From positions 1-10,613 of the forward strand of contig DFFH01000023.1 in assembly GCA_002368805.1 (NCBI GenBank): 10,613 nt of DNA, in the 5' to 3' direction. Of this stretch, positions 1 to 4,903 are shown piece after piece. Position numbers and translations under genes: made by a program. The notes below the pieces were generated by a model. The model was given only the letters and a program-made list of their open reading frames with translations. It had not been told where the DNA came from and searched no databases. Within the stretch, counting starts at the first letter, position 1. Every line of letters begins with the position of its first letter. The DNA is from Mageeibacillus sp. UBA3781. GTDB lineage: Bacteria > Bacillota > Clostridia > Saccharofermentanales > Saccharofermentanaceae.

Positions 1-2
1 TA

Positions 3-656
3 AAGACTGTTGATCTTCATAAAGACTATAAAGTCGGGGATAATGTAATCCATGCTGTGAATGGAGTAGACTTGGAGATAAAAGACGGAACATTCGTTGC
101 GATTATGGGGAAATCCGGCTGTGGGAAAACAACGCTTCTTCATCTTATCGGAGGATTGGATAAGGTTACTTCCGGAAAAGTGCTTGTAAATGACAATGAT
201 CTATCACAGATGAAAGATACAGCACTTTCAAGATTCCGCTGCTGTGAAATCGGGTTCGTGTTCCAGAAGTTCAATCTCATAAATGAGATGACGGTTATGG
301 AGAATATCGTTACTCCGGTTCTGATATCCAAAAGAAAAGTAAACGAGGAGTACATTAAGGAGCTGACGGAGATTCTGGGCCTTTCAGAACGGCTTGATCA
401 CACCCCGCTTCAGCTGTCGGGAGGACAGCAGCAGAGAGTTGCCATAGCCAGAGCGCTGGCGAATGATCCGGCACTGATCCTCTGTGATGAACCAACGGGT
501 AATCTTGATAAAAAGAATAGTGAAGAGGTAATCGCGCTTCTTGATAAGGTTCATGAAAAATATGGAAAAACAATTGTCATGGTCACTCACGACCCGGCCA
601 TTGCCGAACATGCTGATGTTATTTATCACATGGAGGATGGGAAAATAAACAGATGA
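3..656 (+). CDS. ABC transporter ATP-binding protein, 5' end cut by window edge
   Basis: Nucleotide-binding subunit of the LolD/MacB/BceA-type ABC exporter group, which powers transport at the inner face of the membrane. The frame is open from base 3, and residues encoded upstream of the GTG at 57 (KTVDLHKDYKVGDN) fit the normal family N-terminus, so the gene starts just outside the window and GTG 57 is not the true start. Visible motifs are Walker A GKSGCGKTT (108-134), a Q-loop region FVFQKFNLINEM, signature LSGGQ (414-428), Walker B ILCDEPTGNLD with D at 486 and E at 489, and the H-loop histidine at 588. The stop overlaps an ATG (653-656) in the way operon permease genes usually start, but that frame ends after 16 codons. 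No permease gene follows. The substrate cannot be told from the sequence. Confidence 0.93.
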   Translation, partial: KTVDLHKDYKVGDNVIHAVNGVDLEIKDGTFVAIMGKSGCGKTTLLHLIGGLDKVTSGKVLVNDNDLSQMKDTALSRFRCCEIGFVFQKFNLINEMTVMENIVTPVLISKRKVNEEYIKELTEILGLSERLDHTPLQLSGGQQQRVAIARALANDPALILCDEPTGNLDKKNSEEVIALLDKVHEKYGKTIVMVTHDPAIAEHADVIYHMEDGKINR

Positions 657-703
657 AATCTCGTTACTCAGCGTGCACTCATAAATCTGTTAATCCTCGA
701 TAA
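653..703 (+). pseudogene. 16-codon stub where the permease gene is expected
   Basis: An ATG overlapping the ATPase stop (ATGA) opens a 16-codon frame that ends with TAA at 701-703. In the ABC family represented upstream, a multi-helix FtsX/MacB-like permease normally starts at this point. Nothing resembling one is present before the element starts at about 728, nor directly after its right end at 7794. The stub may be the start of a lost or rearranged permease gene, or a chance overlap. It is too short to tell. Confidence 0.2.
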
Positions 704-727
704 AGCATACTCTTTCCTAAAGTAATA

Positions 728-735
728 GGATACAT
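728..735. repeat. Candidate left attachment site core (attL), GGATACAT
   Basis: The octamer GGATACAT occurs here and again at 7787-7794, directly after the stop of the serine recombinase. Large serine recombinases usually sit beside one end of their element and leave short direct repeats. The core contains a GA dinucleotide, as do Tn4451-type crossover sites. Joining the outer flanks would put ...AAAGTAATA, GGATACAT and AAAAACTTC... together as the empty site. An 8-bp match could also arise by chance, and GGATACA also occurs at 1140-1146. Confidence 0.45.
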
Positions 736-746
736 TTTTGATTAAC

Positions 747-794
747 AACCTTCCGTGATGTTGTGATTTTCACGTAATTTCCGGGAGGTTTTTG
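747..794 (+). terminator. Intrinsic terminator at the left end of the element
   Basis: AACCTTCCG (747-755) can pair with CGGGAGGTT (782-790), nine pairs including one G-U, enclosing a smaller GTGA/TCAC hairpin. It runs into TTTTTG. It would stop read-through from the upstream ABC gene into the element's regulated promoter just downstream. Confidence 0.65.
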
Positions 795-806
795 TTCACA
801 CAAATT

Positions 807-820
807 AGAACAAATGTTCT
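807..820. promoter_or_regulatory. LexA/DinR-type SOS box 1
   Basis: AGAACAAATGTTCT is a perfect dyad and fits the Gram-positive LexA (DinR) core GAAC-N4-GTTC, including the RNRY centre (AAAT). It overlaps the first base of the -35 hexamer. A second, overlapping perfect palindrome, GTTCTTGACAAGAAC (816-830), covers the -35 itself. No lexA gene is present here, so host LexA is the presumed ligand. Confidence 0.6.
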
Positions 821-848
821 TGACAAGAACCTAGCGAGATGATATAAC
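820..848 (+). promoter_or_regulatory. Near-consensus sigma-A promoter for the replication/mobilization module
   Basis: TTGACA (820-825), a 17-base spacer and TATAAC (843-848) form an almost ideal vegetative promoter. It faces the long leader and the helicase/mob genes. LexA-like boxes lie across the -35 and just past the likely start site, an arrangement suited to tight repression. Confidence 0.75.
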
Positions 849-856
849 ATTTCACA

Positions 857-870
857 AGAACGATTGTTCG
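857..870. promoter_or_regulatory. LexA/DinR-type SOS box 2
   Basis: AGAACGATTGTTCG contains GAAC-N4-GTTC and lies at about +3 to +16 of the predicted transcript. Its outer bases fit the Bacillus consensus (CGAAC...GTTCG) on the right side. One central position (T for R) departs from the RNRY centre. Together with box 1 it brackets the promoter. Confidence 0.55.
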
Positions 871-876
871 TTTTAT

Positions 877-895
877 TGCACCTTGAAAACTCAAA
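877..895 (+). promoter_or_regulatory. boxA-like antitermination sequence, copy 1
   Basis: TGCACCTTGAAAACTCAAA resembles the boxA region of Bacillota rRNA operons (TGTTCTTTGAAAACT), which recruits NusB/S10. It lies at the start of the transcript, ahead of a predicted terminator. A related sequence recurs at 1200-1214. Similarity was judged by eye. Confidence 0.35.
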
Positions 896-920
896 CCACC
901 AAACAAAGGAGGCCGTCTGC

Positions 921-956
921 TTGACGATACGAAATCAAGTTGAGCGTGTGTATTAG
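921..956 (+). CDS. Putative 11-residue leader peptide (MTIRNQVERVY)
   Basis: A full Shine-Dalgarno, AAAGGAGG (905-912), stands eight bases before TTG 921, which opens an 11-codon frame ending in TAG (954-956). No longer frame is served by this ribosome binding site. The reading frame ends about 40 bases before the structured RNA and terminator, which is where a leader peptide in a ribosome-controlled attenuator would lie. The peptide shows no run of one amino acid that would point to a sensed compound. The Shine-Dalgarno is strong evidence for ribosome loading. The choice of TTG is an inference. Confidence 0.4.
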   Translation: MTIRNQVERVY

Positions 957-996
957 CGATATGGAAAAACAAGGCACGTACATCGGTACAGCAAGA

Positions 997-1127
997 GGCA
1001 CCAGCAAATTGGATCAGAAGAACATCGGATCCCGATGGGTAAGGGCAAGTTGTGTCCTGACGATCGGAGCCCGGTTGGTAAGGGCGATCTATGCCCAAAC
1101 TACTGTCTATTTTGTTGGTGCCTTTTT
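997..1127 (+). ncRNA. Structured leader RNA: two tandem two-hairpin units inside a terminator stem
   Basis: GGCACCAGCAAA (997-1008) pairs with TTTGTTGGTGCC (1111-1122), twelve pairs with one G-U, followed by TTTTT, so the outer helix doubles as an intrinsic terminator. The loop holds two 39-bp imperfect repeats (1024-1062 and 1063-1101). Each folds into ATCGG-(3)-CCGAT/CCGGT, then a GGTAA linker, then GGGCR-(5)-TGYCC. Differences between the copies keep the pairing: T-A becomes T-G in the first hairpin (1035 versus 1074); in the second, A-T becomes G-T and G-T becomes G-C. I do not recognise the family. It may be an attenuator, a riboswitch-like element or a regulatory RNA of the IME. Confidence 0.6.
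1024..1101 (+). repeat. Two tandem 39-bp imperfect repeats
   Basis: Units 1024-1062 and 1063-1101 share ATCGGA.CCCG.T.GGTAAGGGC and a later TG.CC. The most constant stretch is GGTAAGGGC. Because the unit is 39 bases it also repeats in one reading frame, but the conserved positions follow the hairpin arms. Confidence 0.7.
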
Positions 1128-1145
1128 GTATCCCCGAGAGGATAC
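1128..1145 (+). other. Hairpin directly after the leader terminator
   Basis: GTATCC (1128-1133) and GGATAC (1140-1145) form a six-pair stem with loop CCGAGA, immediately behind the U-tract of the preceding terminator. It may be part of an alternative fold of the leader. No U-tract follows it. Confidence 0.4.
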
Positions 1146-1199
1146 ACGGCTTCCCTTCTGGTGATTTGAAACCCATAGGAGGATCCTCGCCCTCCGTGA

Positions 1200-1214
1200 A
1201 CCTTGACAACTGAA
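1200..1214 (+). promoter_or_regulatory. boxA-like sequence, copy 2
   Basis: ACCTTGACAACTGAA matches 880-894 (ACCTTGAAAACTCAA) at 13 of 15 positions. It lies 320 bases downstream, beyond the structured RNA, and resembles sequences between Bacillota rRNA genes. Two such copies bracketing a terminator are compatible with processive antitermination of the leader. Confidence 0.3.
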
Positions 1215-1259
1215 TAGCAATTTCAACTCCTACAAAGACACTTGCGCGTAGTCACAGGC

Positions 1260-1317
1260 TGAGCGTTGAAGCGATGAACGAGCATCGTGATCCGTCACAC
1301 CCAATGAGCGTTGAAGC
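1260..1317 (+). repeat. 13-bp direct repeat TGAGCGTTGAAGC with hairpin between copies
   Basis: Identical 13-mers at 1260-1272 and 1305-1317 lie 45 bases apart. Between them CGATG (1272-1276) and CATCG (1283-1287) can pair. They could be protein-binding iterons or part of the folded leader. No coding frame explains them. Confidence 0.5.
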
Positions 1318-1410
1318 AAGAAGGGATAGCTTCCCTGGGAGCTGGAGATCCGAAGCCCCCCTCAGGGGGAGACTTCAGCCCGGGAGTGGACGATAAATAC
1401 GGGCAAAGAG
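1318..1410 (+). other. Structured untranslated leader segment before the helicase gene
   Basis: Three adjacent stems are visible: AGCTTC/GGAGCT around 1329-1344, GAAG-CCCCC-TCA-GGGGG-AGA-CTTC at 1352-1376, and GCCCG/CGGGC at 1378-1404. None has a following U-tract, so these are not terminators. With the structured RNA and repeats upstream, the whole 880-1490 leader appears to act as RNA or as DNA-binding sites, not as coding sequence. Confidence 0.4.
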
Positions 1411-1491
1411 ATGAGAGCAGTAAAGCTCCTAAAACAATCACAGCAAAGAAAATGCTCTGAGAAGGCATTAATAAACGCGAAAGGATATTGA
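1411..1491 (+). CDS. Possible 26-residue small ORF upstream of the helicase
   Basis: ATG 1411 opens a 26-codon frame (starts MRAVKLLKQSQQRK, basic) that ends with TGA at 1489-1491, four bases before the helicase ATG and covering its ribosome binding site. That position would allow translational coupling. The upstream sequence GCAAAGAG is a weak Shine-Dalgarno, and I recognise no family, so this may be chance. Confidence 0.2.
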   Translation: MRAVKLLKQSQQRKCSEKALINAKGY

Positions 1492-1494
1492 TTT

Positions 1495-2664
1495 ATGAAA
1501 GAAGATGAAGAATACAAGCCGCTGGAAGAGCATTCGTTGCAGGAACTGGCGGAAAAAGAATTTGTGCAGCGAGATCCGCTGATCGAGCATATGCTGCCGC
1601 CTGAAGGAACACTCTTGTTCTGCGGTAGCTCAAAGATCGGAAAATCCTGGCTCGCATTTGATATGGGATTGCATATCTGCAAGGGTGAAAGATTCTGGGG
1701 CTACGATGTGAGAAGAGCGGCCGTCCTTTATATCTGTCTCGAGGATGGAGAGCTCCGTCTTCAGAACAGGATGTTTAAGATCGGCGAAGAGGGGCAGAAG
1801 GATTTCTATTACGCTACAGAGATCGCTTCGACAGAGGAAGGCATCATTAAGCAACTTGATGAACAAATGAAAAAGCATCCGGAGATCGGTCTAATCATCA
1901 TCGATTCATTGACAGCGCTAAGAGCCAAACTAGCCGTTGCCAATAACAATGCTTTTATAGATGACTACAGGATTCTGAATGCTTTTCATCACTTTACAGA
2001 TAATTATCATATCACACTTCTTATTGTACATCACGTAAGGAAGATGAGATCCGAGGATCCGTTTGATGATATTGCCGGAACGAACGGGTTGTCTGCCGCG
2101 GCAGATGGATCGTTCGTTTTCCGGAAGGAGAAGTTTACTGATGACGAAGTGAAGCTCTATGCTAAGTGCCGTGATACTGGACAACATATGTGGACGGTCA
2201 GATTGAATGAGGAAACCTGCATCTGGAAGATGATACACGAGAGTTCTCCGATGGAGGATGTGATTAATAGTGATCCGGATCTAAAAAAGACAGTCGAGTT
2301 CATCCGAAAGGAAAGATCTTTCTTTGGATCGGCTACGGAATTCTGCGAACGGATCGGTGTTGAGAAAAAACCTCAATCCCTCAGTGGGAAACTTTTCAAC
2401 CATAGAAGAGAACTTGCGAAGCTGGGGATCGATTTCGAACGGTCAAGAGGAAACAAGGGAGCATTCTTCAGTTTTTCTCTGATAAGTGATGAAGTGACGA
2501 ACATGTCCCCACCTCCGTTGATCGAAGACAACATACAGCCGCAGGAGTTTGTGACGAACAGTGACGATGTGACGACTTTTTCTCCTGCGGAGGGAGATAA
2601 AGATGAATCGTCACTTGCCTCTGAAGACAATGATATCGTCACTTCGTCACAAGAGCCCCCATAG
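1495..2664 (+). CDS. RepA-like AAA ATPase / replicative helicase of the element
   Basis: A 389-residue P-loop protein of the RepA/AAA_25 group, RecA-fold hexameric helicases exemplified by RSF1010 RepA. Walker A is GSSKIGKS (44-51). The conserved acidic pair lies in YICLEDGE (79-86), Walker B in IIIDSLTALR (D137), a motif LLIVHHVRK follows near 175-185, and GTNGLSAAADGSFVF near 195-210. Residues about 260-330 look like a C-terminal winged-helix region (EFCERIGVEKKPQSLSGK). The last 55 residues are a low-complexity Ser/Thr/Asp tail whose codons coincide with GTGACGA iterons. The start ATG follows AAAGGA (1480-1485) by nine bases. It probably unwinds the element's origin. No primase or separate initiator gene is seen, so those activities presumably come from the host. 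Confidence 0.82.
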   Translation: MKEDEEYKPLEEHSLQELAEKEFVQRDPLIEHMLPPEGTLLFCGSSKIGKSWLAFDMGLHICKGERFWGYDVRRAAVLYICLEDGELRLQNRMFKIGEEGQKDFYYATEIASTEEGIIKQLDEQMKKHPEIGLIIIDSLTALRAKLAVANNNAFIDDYRILNAFHHFTDNYHITLLIVHHVRKMRSEDPFDDIAGTNGLSAAADGSFVFRKEKFTDDEVKLYAKCRDTGQHMWTVRLNEETCIWKMIHESSPMEDVINSDPDLKKTVEFIRKERSFFGSATEFCERIGVEKKPQSLSGKLFNHRRELAKLGIDFERSRGNKGAFFSFSLISDEVTNMSPPPLIEDNIQPQEFVTNSDDVTTFSPAEGDKDESSLASEDNDIVTSSQEPP

Positions 2665-2716
2665 TAGCAGTCTTCGGATTTTTCTATATCGTCACTTTGT
2701 AGATAAACATCATCAC
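2486..2716. repeat. Iteron cluster GTGACGA / TCGTCAC (candidate replication origin)
   Basis: Exact GTGACGA occurs at 2494, 2551, 2561 and 2569. The complement TCGTCAC follows at 2608, 2636, 2644 and 2689. One-mismatch copies flank the set: GTGATGA at 2486 and TCATCAC at 2710. All forward copies lie left of all reverse copies, giving two facing half-arrays around about 2590. Eight exact 7-mers in about 200 bp far exceeds chance. The array spans the 3' end of the helicase gene and the adjacent spacer, as expected of an origin read by an initiator. Confidence 0.65.
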
Positions 2717-2766
2717 TTCAGATCTGATATCTACACAACGAGGTTAGTTTTCTTTTTCAGCTACTA

Positions 2767-2783
2767 AAACGGCGAAGCCGTTT
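2767..2783. other. Perfect hairpin AAACGGC-GAA-GCCGTTT
   Basis: A seven-pair stem with a GAA loop stands at the start of the oriT-like region. The following bases are C then TAAAAA, so as a terminator it would be weak. A smaller GCGC-GAA-GCGC hairpin with the same loop lies at 2936-2946. Confidence 0.45.
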
Positions 2784-2839
2784 CCTAAAAAGAACGGAAA
2801 GAACAAATGGAAACCGCGCCGGGGCACGGCGGAAGAAGA

Positions 2840-2946
2840 GGAAAGTGCATCACGTAAAAGGCAAGCATCGCGGTTGTGAACACAACCGCAGCTTGTCGGG
2901 CGGCAGCCCGAACCCACTTTCCAACTTTTGAGACCGCGCGAAGCGC
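2840..2946. other. Candidate oriT: nested inverted repeats upstream of mobC
   Basis: An outer repeat, GGAAAGTG (2840-2847) with CACTTTCC (2915-2922), encloses two hairpins: GCGGTTGTG-AA-CACAACCGC (2870-2889, nine perfect pairs) and TCGGGC-GGCA-GCCCGA (2896-2911). GCGC-GAA-GCGC follows at 2936-2946. Transfer origins of MOBP elements usually lie just upstream of the mobC/relaxase genes and contain such repeats. The nic position cannot be fixed from sequence alone. Confidence 0.45.
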
Positions 2947-2971
2947 AAATGATCAATGGAGGAACAACAAA

Positions 2972-3283
2972 ATGAAGAATAAAAACATACACATCCGTGT
3001 TGATGAAGCGACACATGAGACCATAAAACTGAAGGCCCTGGAATCGTATCTGACCATCTCAGAGTATGTAGTTCAGTGCTGCTTGGGCAAGCAGATCTTT
3101 GTCATTCCCGGTCTGGATGAGATGGTTTTGGAGCAAAAACGCATCGGAAATAATCTCAACCAGCTGGCTCATCTGGCCAACGCAGACAAGATTTCTGTTG
3201 CCGGATTGGACGAAATGATCGCCGAACATCACAAGCTCACCCGGACTCTGAATGATCTTTTGGAGCGGAGGAGGTGGCGCTGA
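2972..3283 (+). CDS. mobC: MobC-family relaxosome accessory protein
   Basis: A 103-residue protein with an N-terminal ribbon-helix-helix-like segment (KNIHIRVDEATHETIKLKA) and the hallmark MobC segment RIGNNLNQLAHLAN near residues 57-70. MobC proteins bind oriT and help melt it so the relaxase can nick. The frame is open from 2876, but ATG 2972 is chosen because GGAGGA (2958-2963) precedes it by eight bases and because the upstream part overlaps the oriT-like repeats. The stop overlaps the relaxase start (TGATG, 3281-3285), so the two are translationally coupled. Confidence 0.88.
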   Translation: MKNKNIHIRVDEATHETIKLKALESYLTISEYVVQCCLGKQIFVIPGLDEMVLEQKRIGNNLNQLAHLANADKISVAGLDEMIAEHHKLTRTLNDLLERRRWR

Positions 3284-4614
3284 TGGCAACCGTAAACATA
3301 CTTTCCAACGGAAGTCATCCGGGTGGCGGGGGACTTCAAGCGACACTTGACTATTGCATGCAGTATGAAAAGACAATGTACGAAGGACAGAAGCTTGTGT
3401 ACGGCATGAACTGCTCGGAGCAGGACCCATATCTGGACATGATGACTACGAAGAAACTGTATGGGAAGACCGGTGGAAGGATGTACTATCACCTGGATCA
3501 ATCCTTCTCTCCCGACGAGAAAATCACTCCGGAACAGGCTCATAAAATTGCGATTGAATTCGCCGAAGAGCAGTTCAAAGGGTATGAAGTGCTCATAGCG
3601 ACCCATGTGGATGCCCACCACATCCACTCCCATTTTGTGGTGAACAGTGTCAGTTTTGAGAACGGATTGAAGTACCATTCGTCAAAAGACAACATCCGAA
3701 AGCTGCGAGAAGCATCTGATTCGATCTGCTTAAAGCACGGGTTCTCTATCGTGAAACCGAAAGAACAGAAGAAAACAGCGGGCATTGGAACGAGAGAATA
3801 CCGTGTAGCGTGTAAGTCTTCAAGCTGGAAGATGAATCTTATCGTTGCGATTGAAGCCGGAATGCGGAAAGCAAAAACGAAAGATGAGTTTCTGGAGTTT
3901 ATGAAGAAGCGCGGATATGAAGTGAACTGGACAGATACAAGAAAATATATTACCTACACCACCCCGAATGGATACCGGTGCAGGGACATAAGACTACATG
4001 AAGATAAATTTCTGAAGGAGGCAATGGAAAATGAATTCAGAATCAGACAAGAGATTGCAAGAAGTGAAACGTATTGCGGCTCAGAATTTGGCCGAGGCGC
4101 AGAAGCCGACACCATGCTTTATGATCACACAGGAAAACTGGAAGGCACTCCTAACGGGGTTCTACTCTCAACTGGCGCTGATGGAGAAGATGGTTACTCG
4201 CGAGCAGATGGCAGCATTCTACGAGGAACTGAGGGAGTACTACGAGAGAAAGTCGGACTGGTTGGAGCAGAAAACGGTGGAGATAAAGCGGGAAATGCAG
4301 GCTCAGGCGAAGAGTTGGAAGGAAGAGATGGATCGACAGGCTGGGAATCTGAACGAGCAATATGCTTCGGCTTTGGAGGAGGCGCAGGAGAAAATGGAGA
4401 AAAAGATGCAGGAGAATACGGAGAAACTGTATCACCGGATACTGACTCCGTGTCTGCTTACGACATTGCTTGCAGCAGTGCTTACCTTGCTGCGGATATT
4501 ATGAGCATCTTCGATTCGAAGCCGAAGGAAGATGAGACACCTCATCCTCACCCCGTAAGAGAACGGAAGAACAGACAAAAAGACGATCGGGATGGTCCGG
4601 TCATGAGTATGTAA
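3283..4614 (+). CDS. MOBP-family relaxase (mobilization nuclease)
   Basis: A 443-residue relaxase that nicks oriT and leads the strand into a recipient. The N-terminal half is the catalytic domain: probable nucleophile Tyr24 in LDYCMQYEKT, and a metal-binding motif H108-x-D110-x2-H113-x-H115-x-H117 followed by N121 in THVDAHHIHSHFVVNSV. ATG 3283 is preferred over GTG 3274, since GGAGGAGG (3267-3274) lies eight bases before the ATG. From about residue 250 to 407 the protein turns Gly/Glu-rich and low in complexity, exactly where another gene (4031-4504) is encoded in a second frame. The C-terminal region therefore looks shaped by overprinting. No type IV coupling or channel genes are nearby. 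Confidence 0.88.
   Translation: MATVNILSNGSHPGGGGLQATLDYCMQYEKTMYEGQKLVYGMNCSEQDPYLDMMTTKKLYGKTGGRMYYHLDQSFSPDEKITPEQAHKIAIEFAEEQFKGYEVLIATHVDAHHIHSHFVVNSVSFENGLKYHSSKDNIRKLREASDSICLKHGFSIVKPKEQKKTAGIGTREYRVACKSSSWKMNLIVAIEAGMRKAKTKDEFLEFMKKRGYEVNWTDTRKYITYTTPNGYRCRDIRLHEDKFLKEAMENEFRIRQEIARSETYCGSEFGRGAEADTMLYDHTGKLEGTPNGVLLSTGADGEDGYSRADGSILRGTEGVLREKVGLVGAENGGDKAGNAGSGEELEGRDGSTGWESERAICFGFGGGAGENGEKDAGEYGETVSPDTDSVSAYDIACSSAYLAADIMSIFDSKPKEDETPHPHPVRERKNRQKDDRDGPVMSM
4031..4504 (+). CDS. Coiled-coil protein with C-terminal membrane helix, nested in the relaxase gene (MobB-like by layout)
   Basis: A 157-residue frame lying wholly inside the relaxase gene, shifted by +1. It has its own Shine-Dalgarno AAGGAGG (4015-4021) nine bases before ATG 4031. 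Residues about 55-135 are highly charged with heptad-like spacing (REQMAAFYEELREYYERK, EEAQEKMEKKMQENTEKL), a strong coiled-coil signature. Residues 138-157 (LTPCLLTTLLAAVLTLLRIL) form a hydrophobic membrane helix at the very C-terminus. In RSF1010 and ColE1-type plasmids, mobB-like genes also overlap the relaxase gene in another frame, and RSF1010 MobB is membrane-associated and aids the relaxosome. A similar role is inferred here. Homology is not claimed. Confidence 0.75.
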   Translation: MNSESDKRLQEVKRIAAQNLAEAQKPTPCFMITQENWKALLTGFYSQLALMEKMVTREQMAAFYEELREYYERKSDWLEQKTVEIKREMQAQAKSWKEEMDRQAGNLNEQYASALEEAQEKMEKKMQENTEKLYHRILTPCLLTTLLAAVLTLLRIL

Positions 4615-4630
4615 GAAAGGAGCTTGTCTT

Positions 4631-4879
4631 ATGAAAAGGTACTATAACAACCCCCAATATGATGCGGCGTTTGATCGTTGGCTGAGCACAGTGTCCCGAT
4701 TGATGATTAAATATGGGCCGCGCGTTCTTTTGAAGCAGAAATGTGAGAAAACATTGGGTTTGAAAAAGGGCGAAGTTATTGTTCATTCTTCGGCGGATTC
4801 AGTTGTGAGAGAGCGTCGATTTAGTGGATACAGAAAACGGGTAAAAGAAGGCATATCTTCGAAGGATAAGAAAAAATAG
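4631..4879 (+). CDS. Small basic protein of unknown function
   Basis: An 82-residue protein starting at ATG 4631, with AAGGAG (4617-4622) eight bases upstream, 16 bases after the relaxase stop, so probably in the same transcript. It is strongly basic, with a Lys/Arg-rich end (RKRVKEGISSKDKKK), no signal peptide and no membrane segment. The N-terminal half (AFDRWLSTVSRLMIKYGPRVLL) may be helical. I recognise no family. The charge and position at the end of the mob genes would suit a nucleic-acid-binding accessory factor, but that is a guess. Confidence 0.6.
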   Translation: MKRYYNNPQYDAAFDRWLSTVSRLMIKYGPRVLLKQKCEKTLGLKKGEVIVHSSADSVVRERRFSGYRKRVKEGISSKDKKK

Positions 4880-4903
4880 AACTAGGAATGACAGGAATTG
4901 CGC

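Noticed and set aside
940..1164. 74-codon frame over the structured leader (contains a 13-residue internal repeat)
   Set aside because: It begins at TTG with no Shine-Dalgarno, and the in-frame ATG 961 has none either. It spans a terminator with a T-tract, and its repeat follows RNA hairpins whose pairing is preserved. Better explained as RNA.
805..1209. 134-codon frame on the minus strand over the leader
   Set aside because: No ribosome binding site or recognisable domain, and it runs antisense through the promoter and SOS boxes. Taken as chance.
2876..2971. Upstream extension of the mobC frame to ATG 2876
   Set aside because: The added 32 residues overlap the oriT-like repeats, have no Shine-Dalgarno and look non-conserved. 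ATG 2972 has GGAGGA at good spacing.
3274..3282. GTG 3274 as relaxase start
   Set aside because: Its ribosome binding site would overlap the codon itself. ATG 3283 is ideally spaced and gives the usual relaxase N-terminus MATVNI.
3229..3678. 149-codon minus-strand frame over mobC/relaxase
   Set aside because: Shadow of the relaxase catalytic domain, with no domain or ribosome binding site.
4151..4435. Leucine-rich 94-codon frame on the minus strand
   Set aside because: It is the antisense of the Glu/Lys-rich coiled coil, which automatically reads as Leu/Phe/Ser. No start signals.
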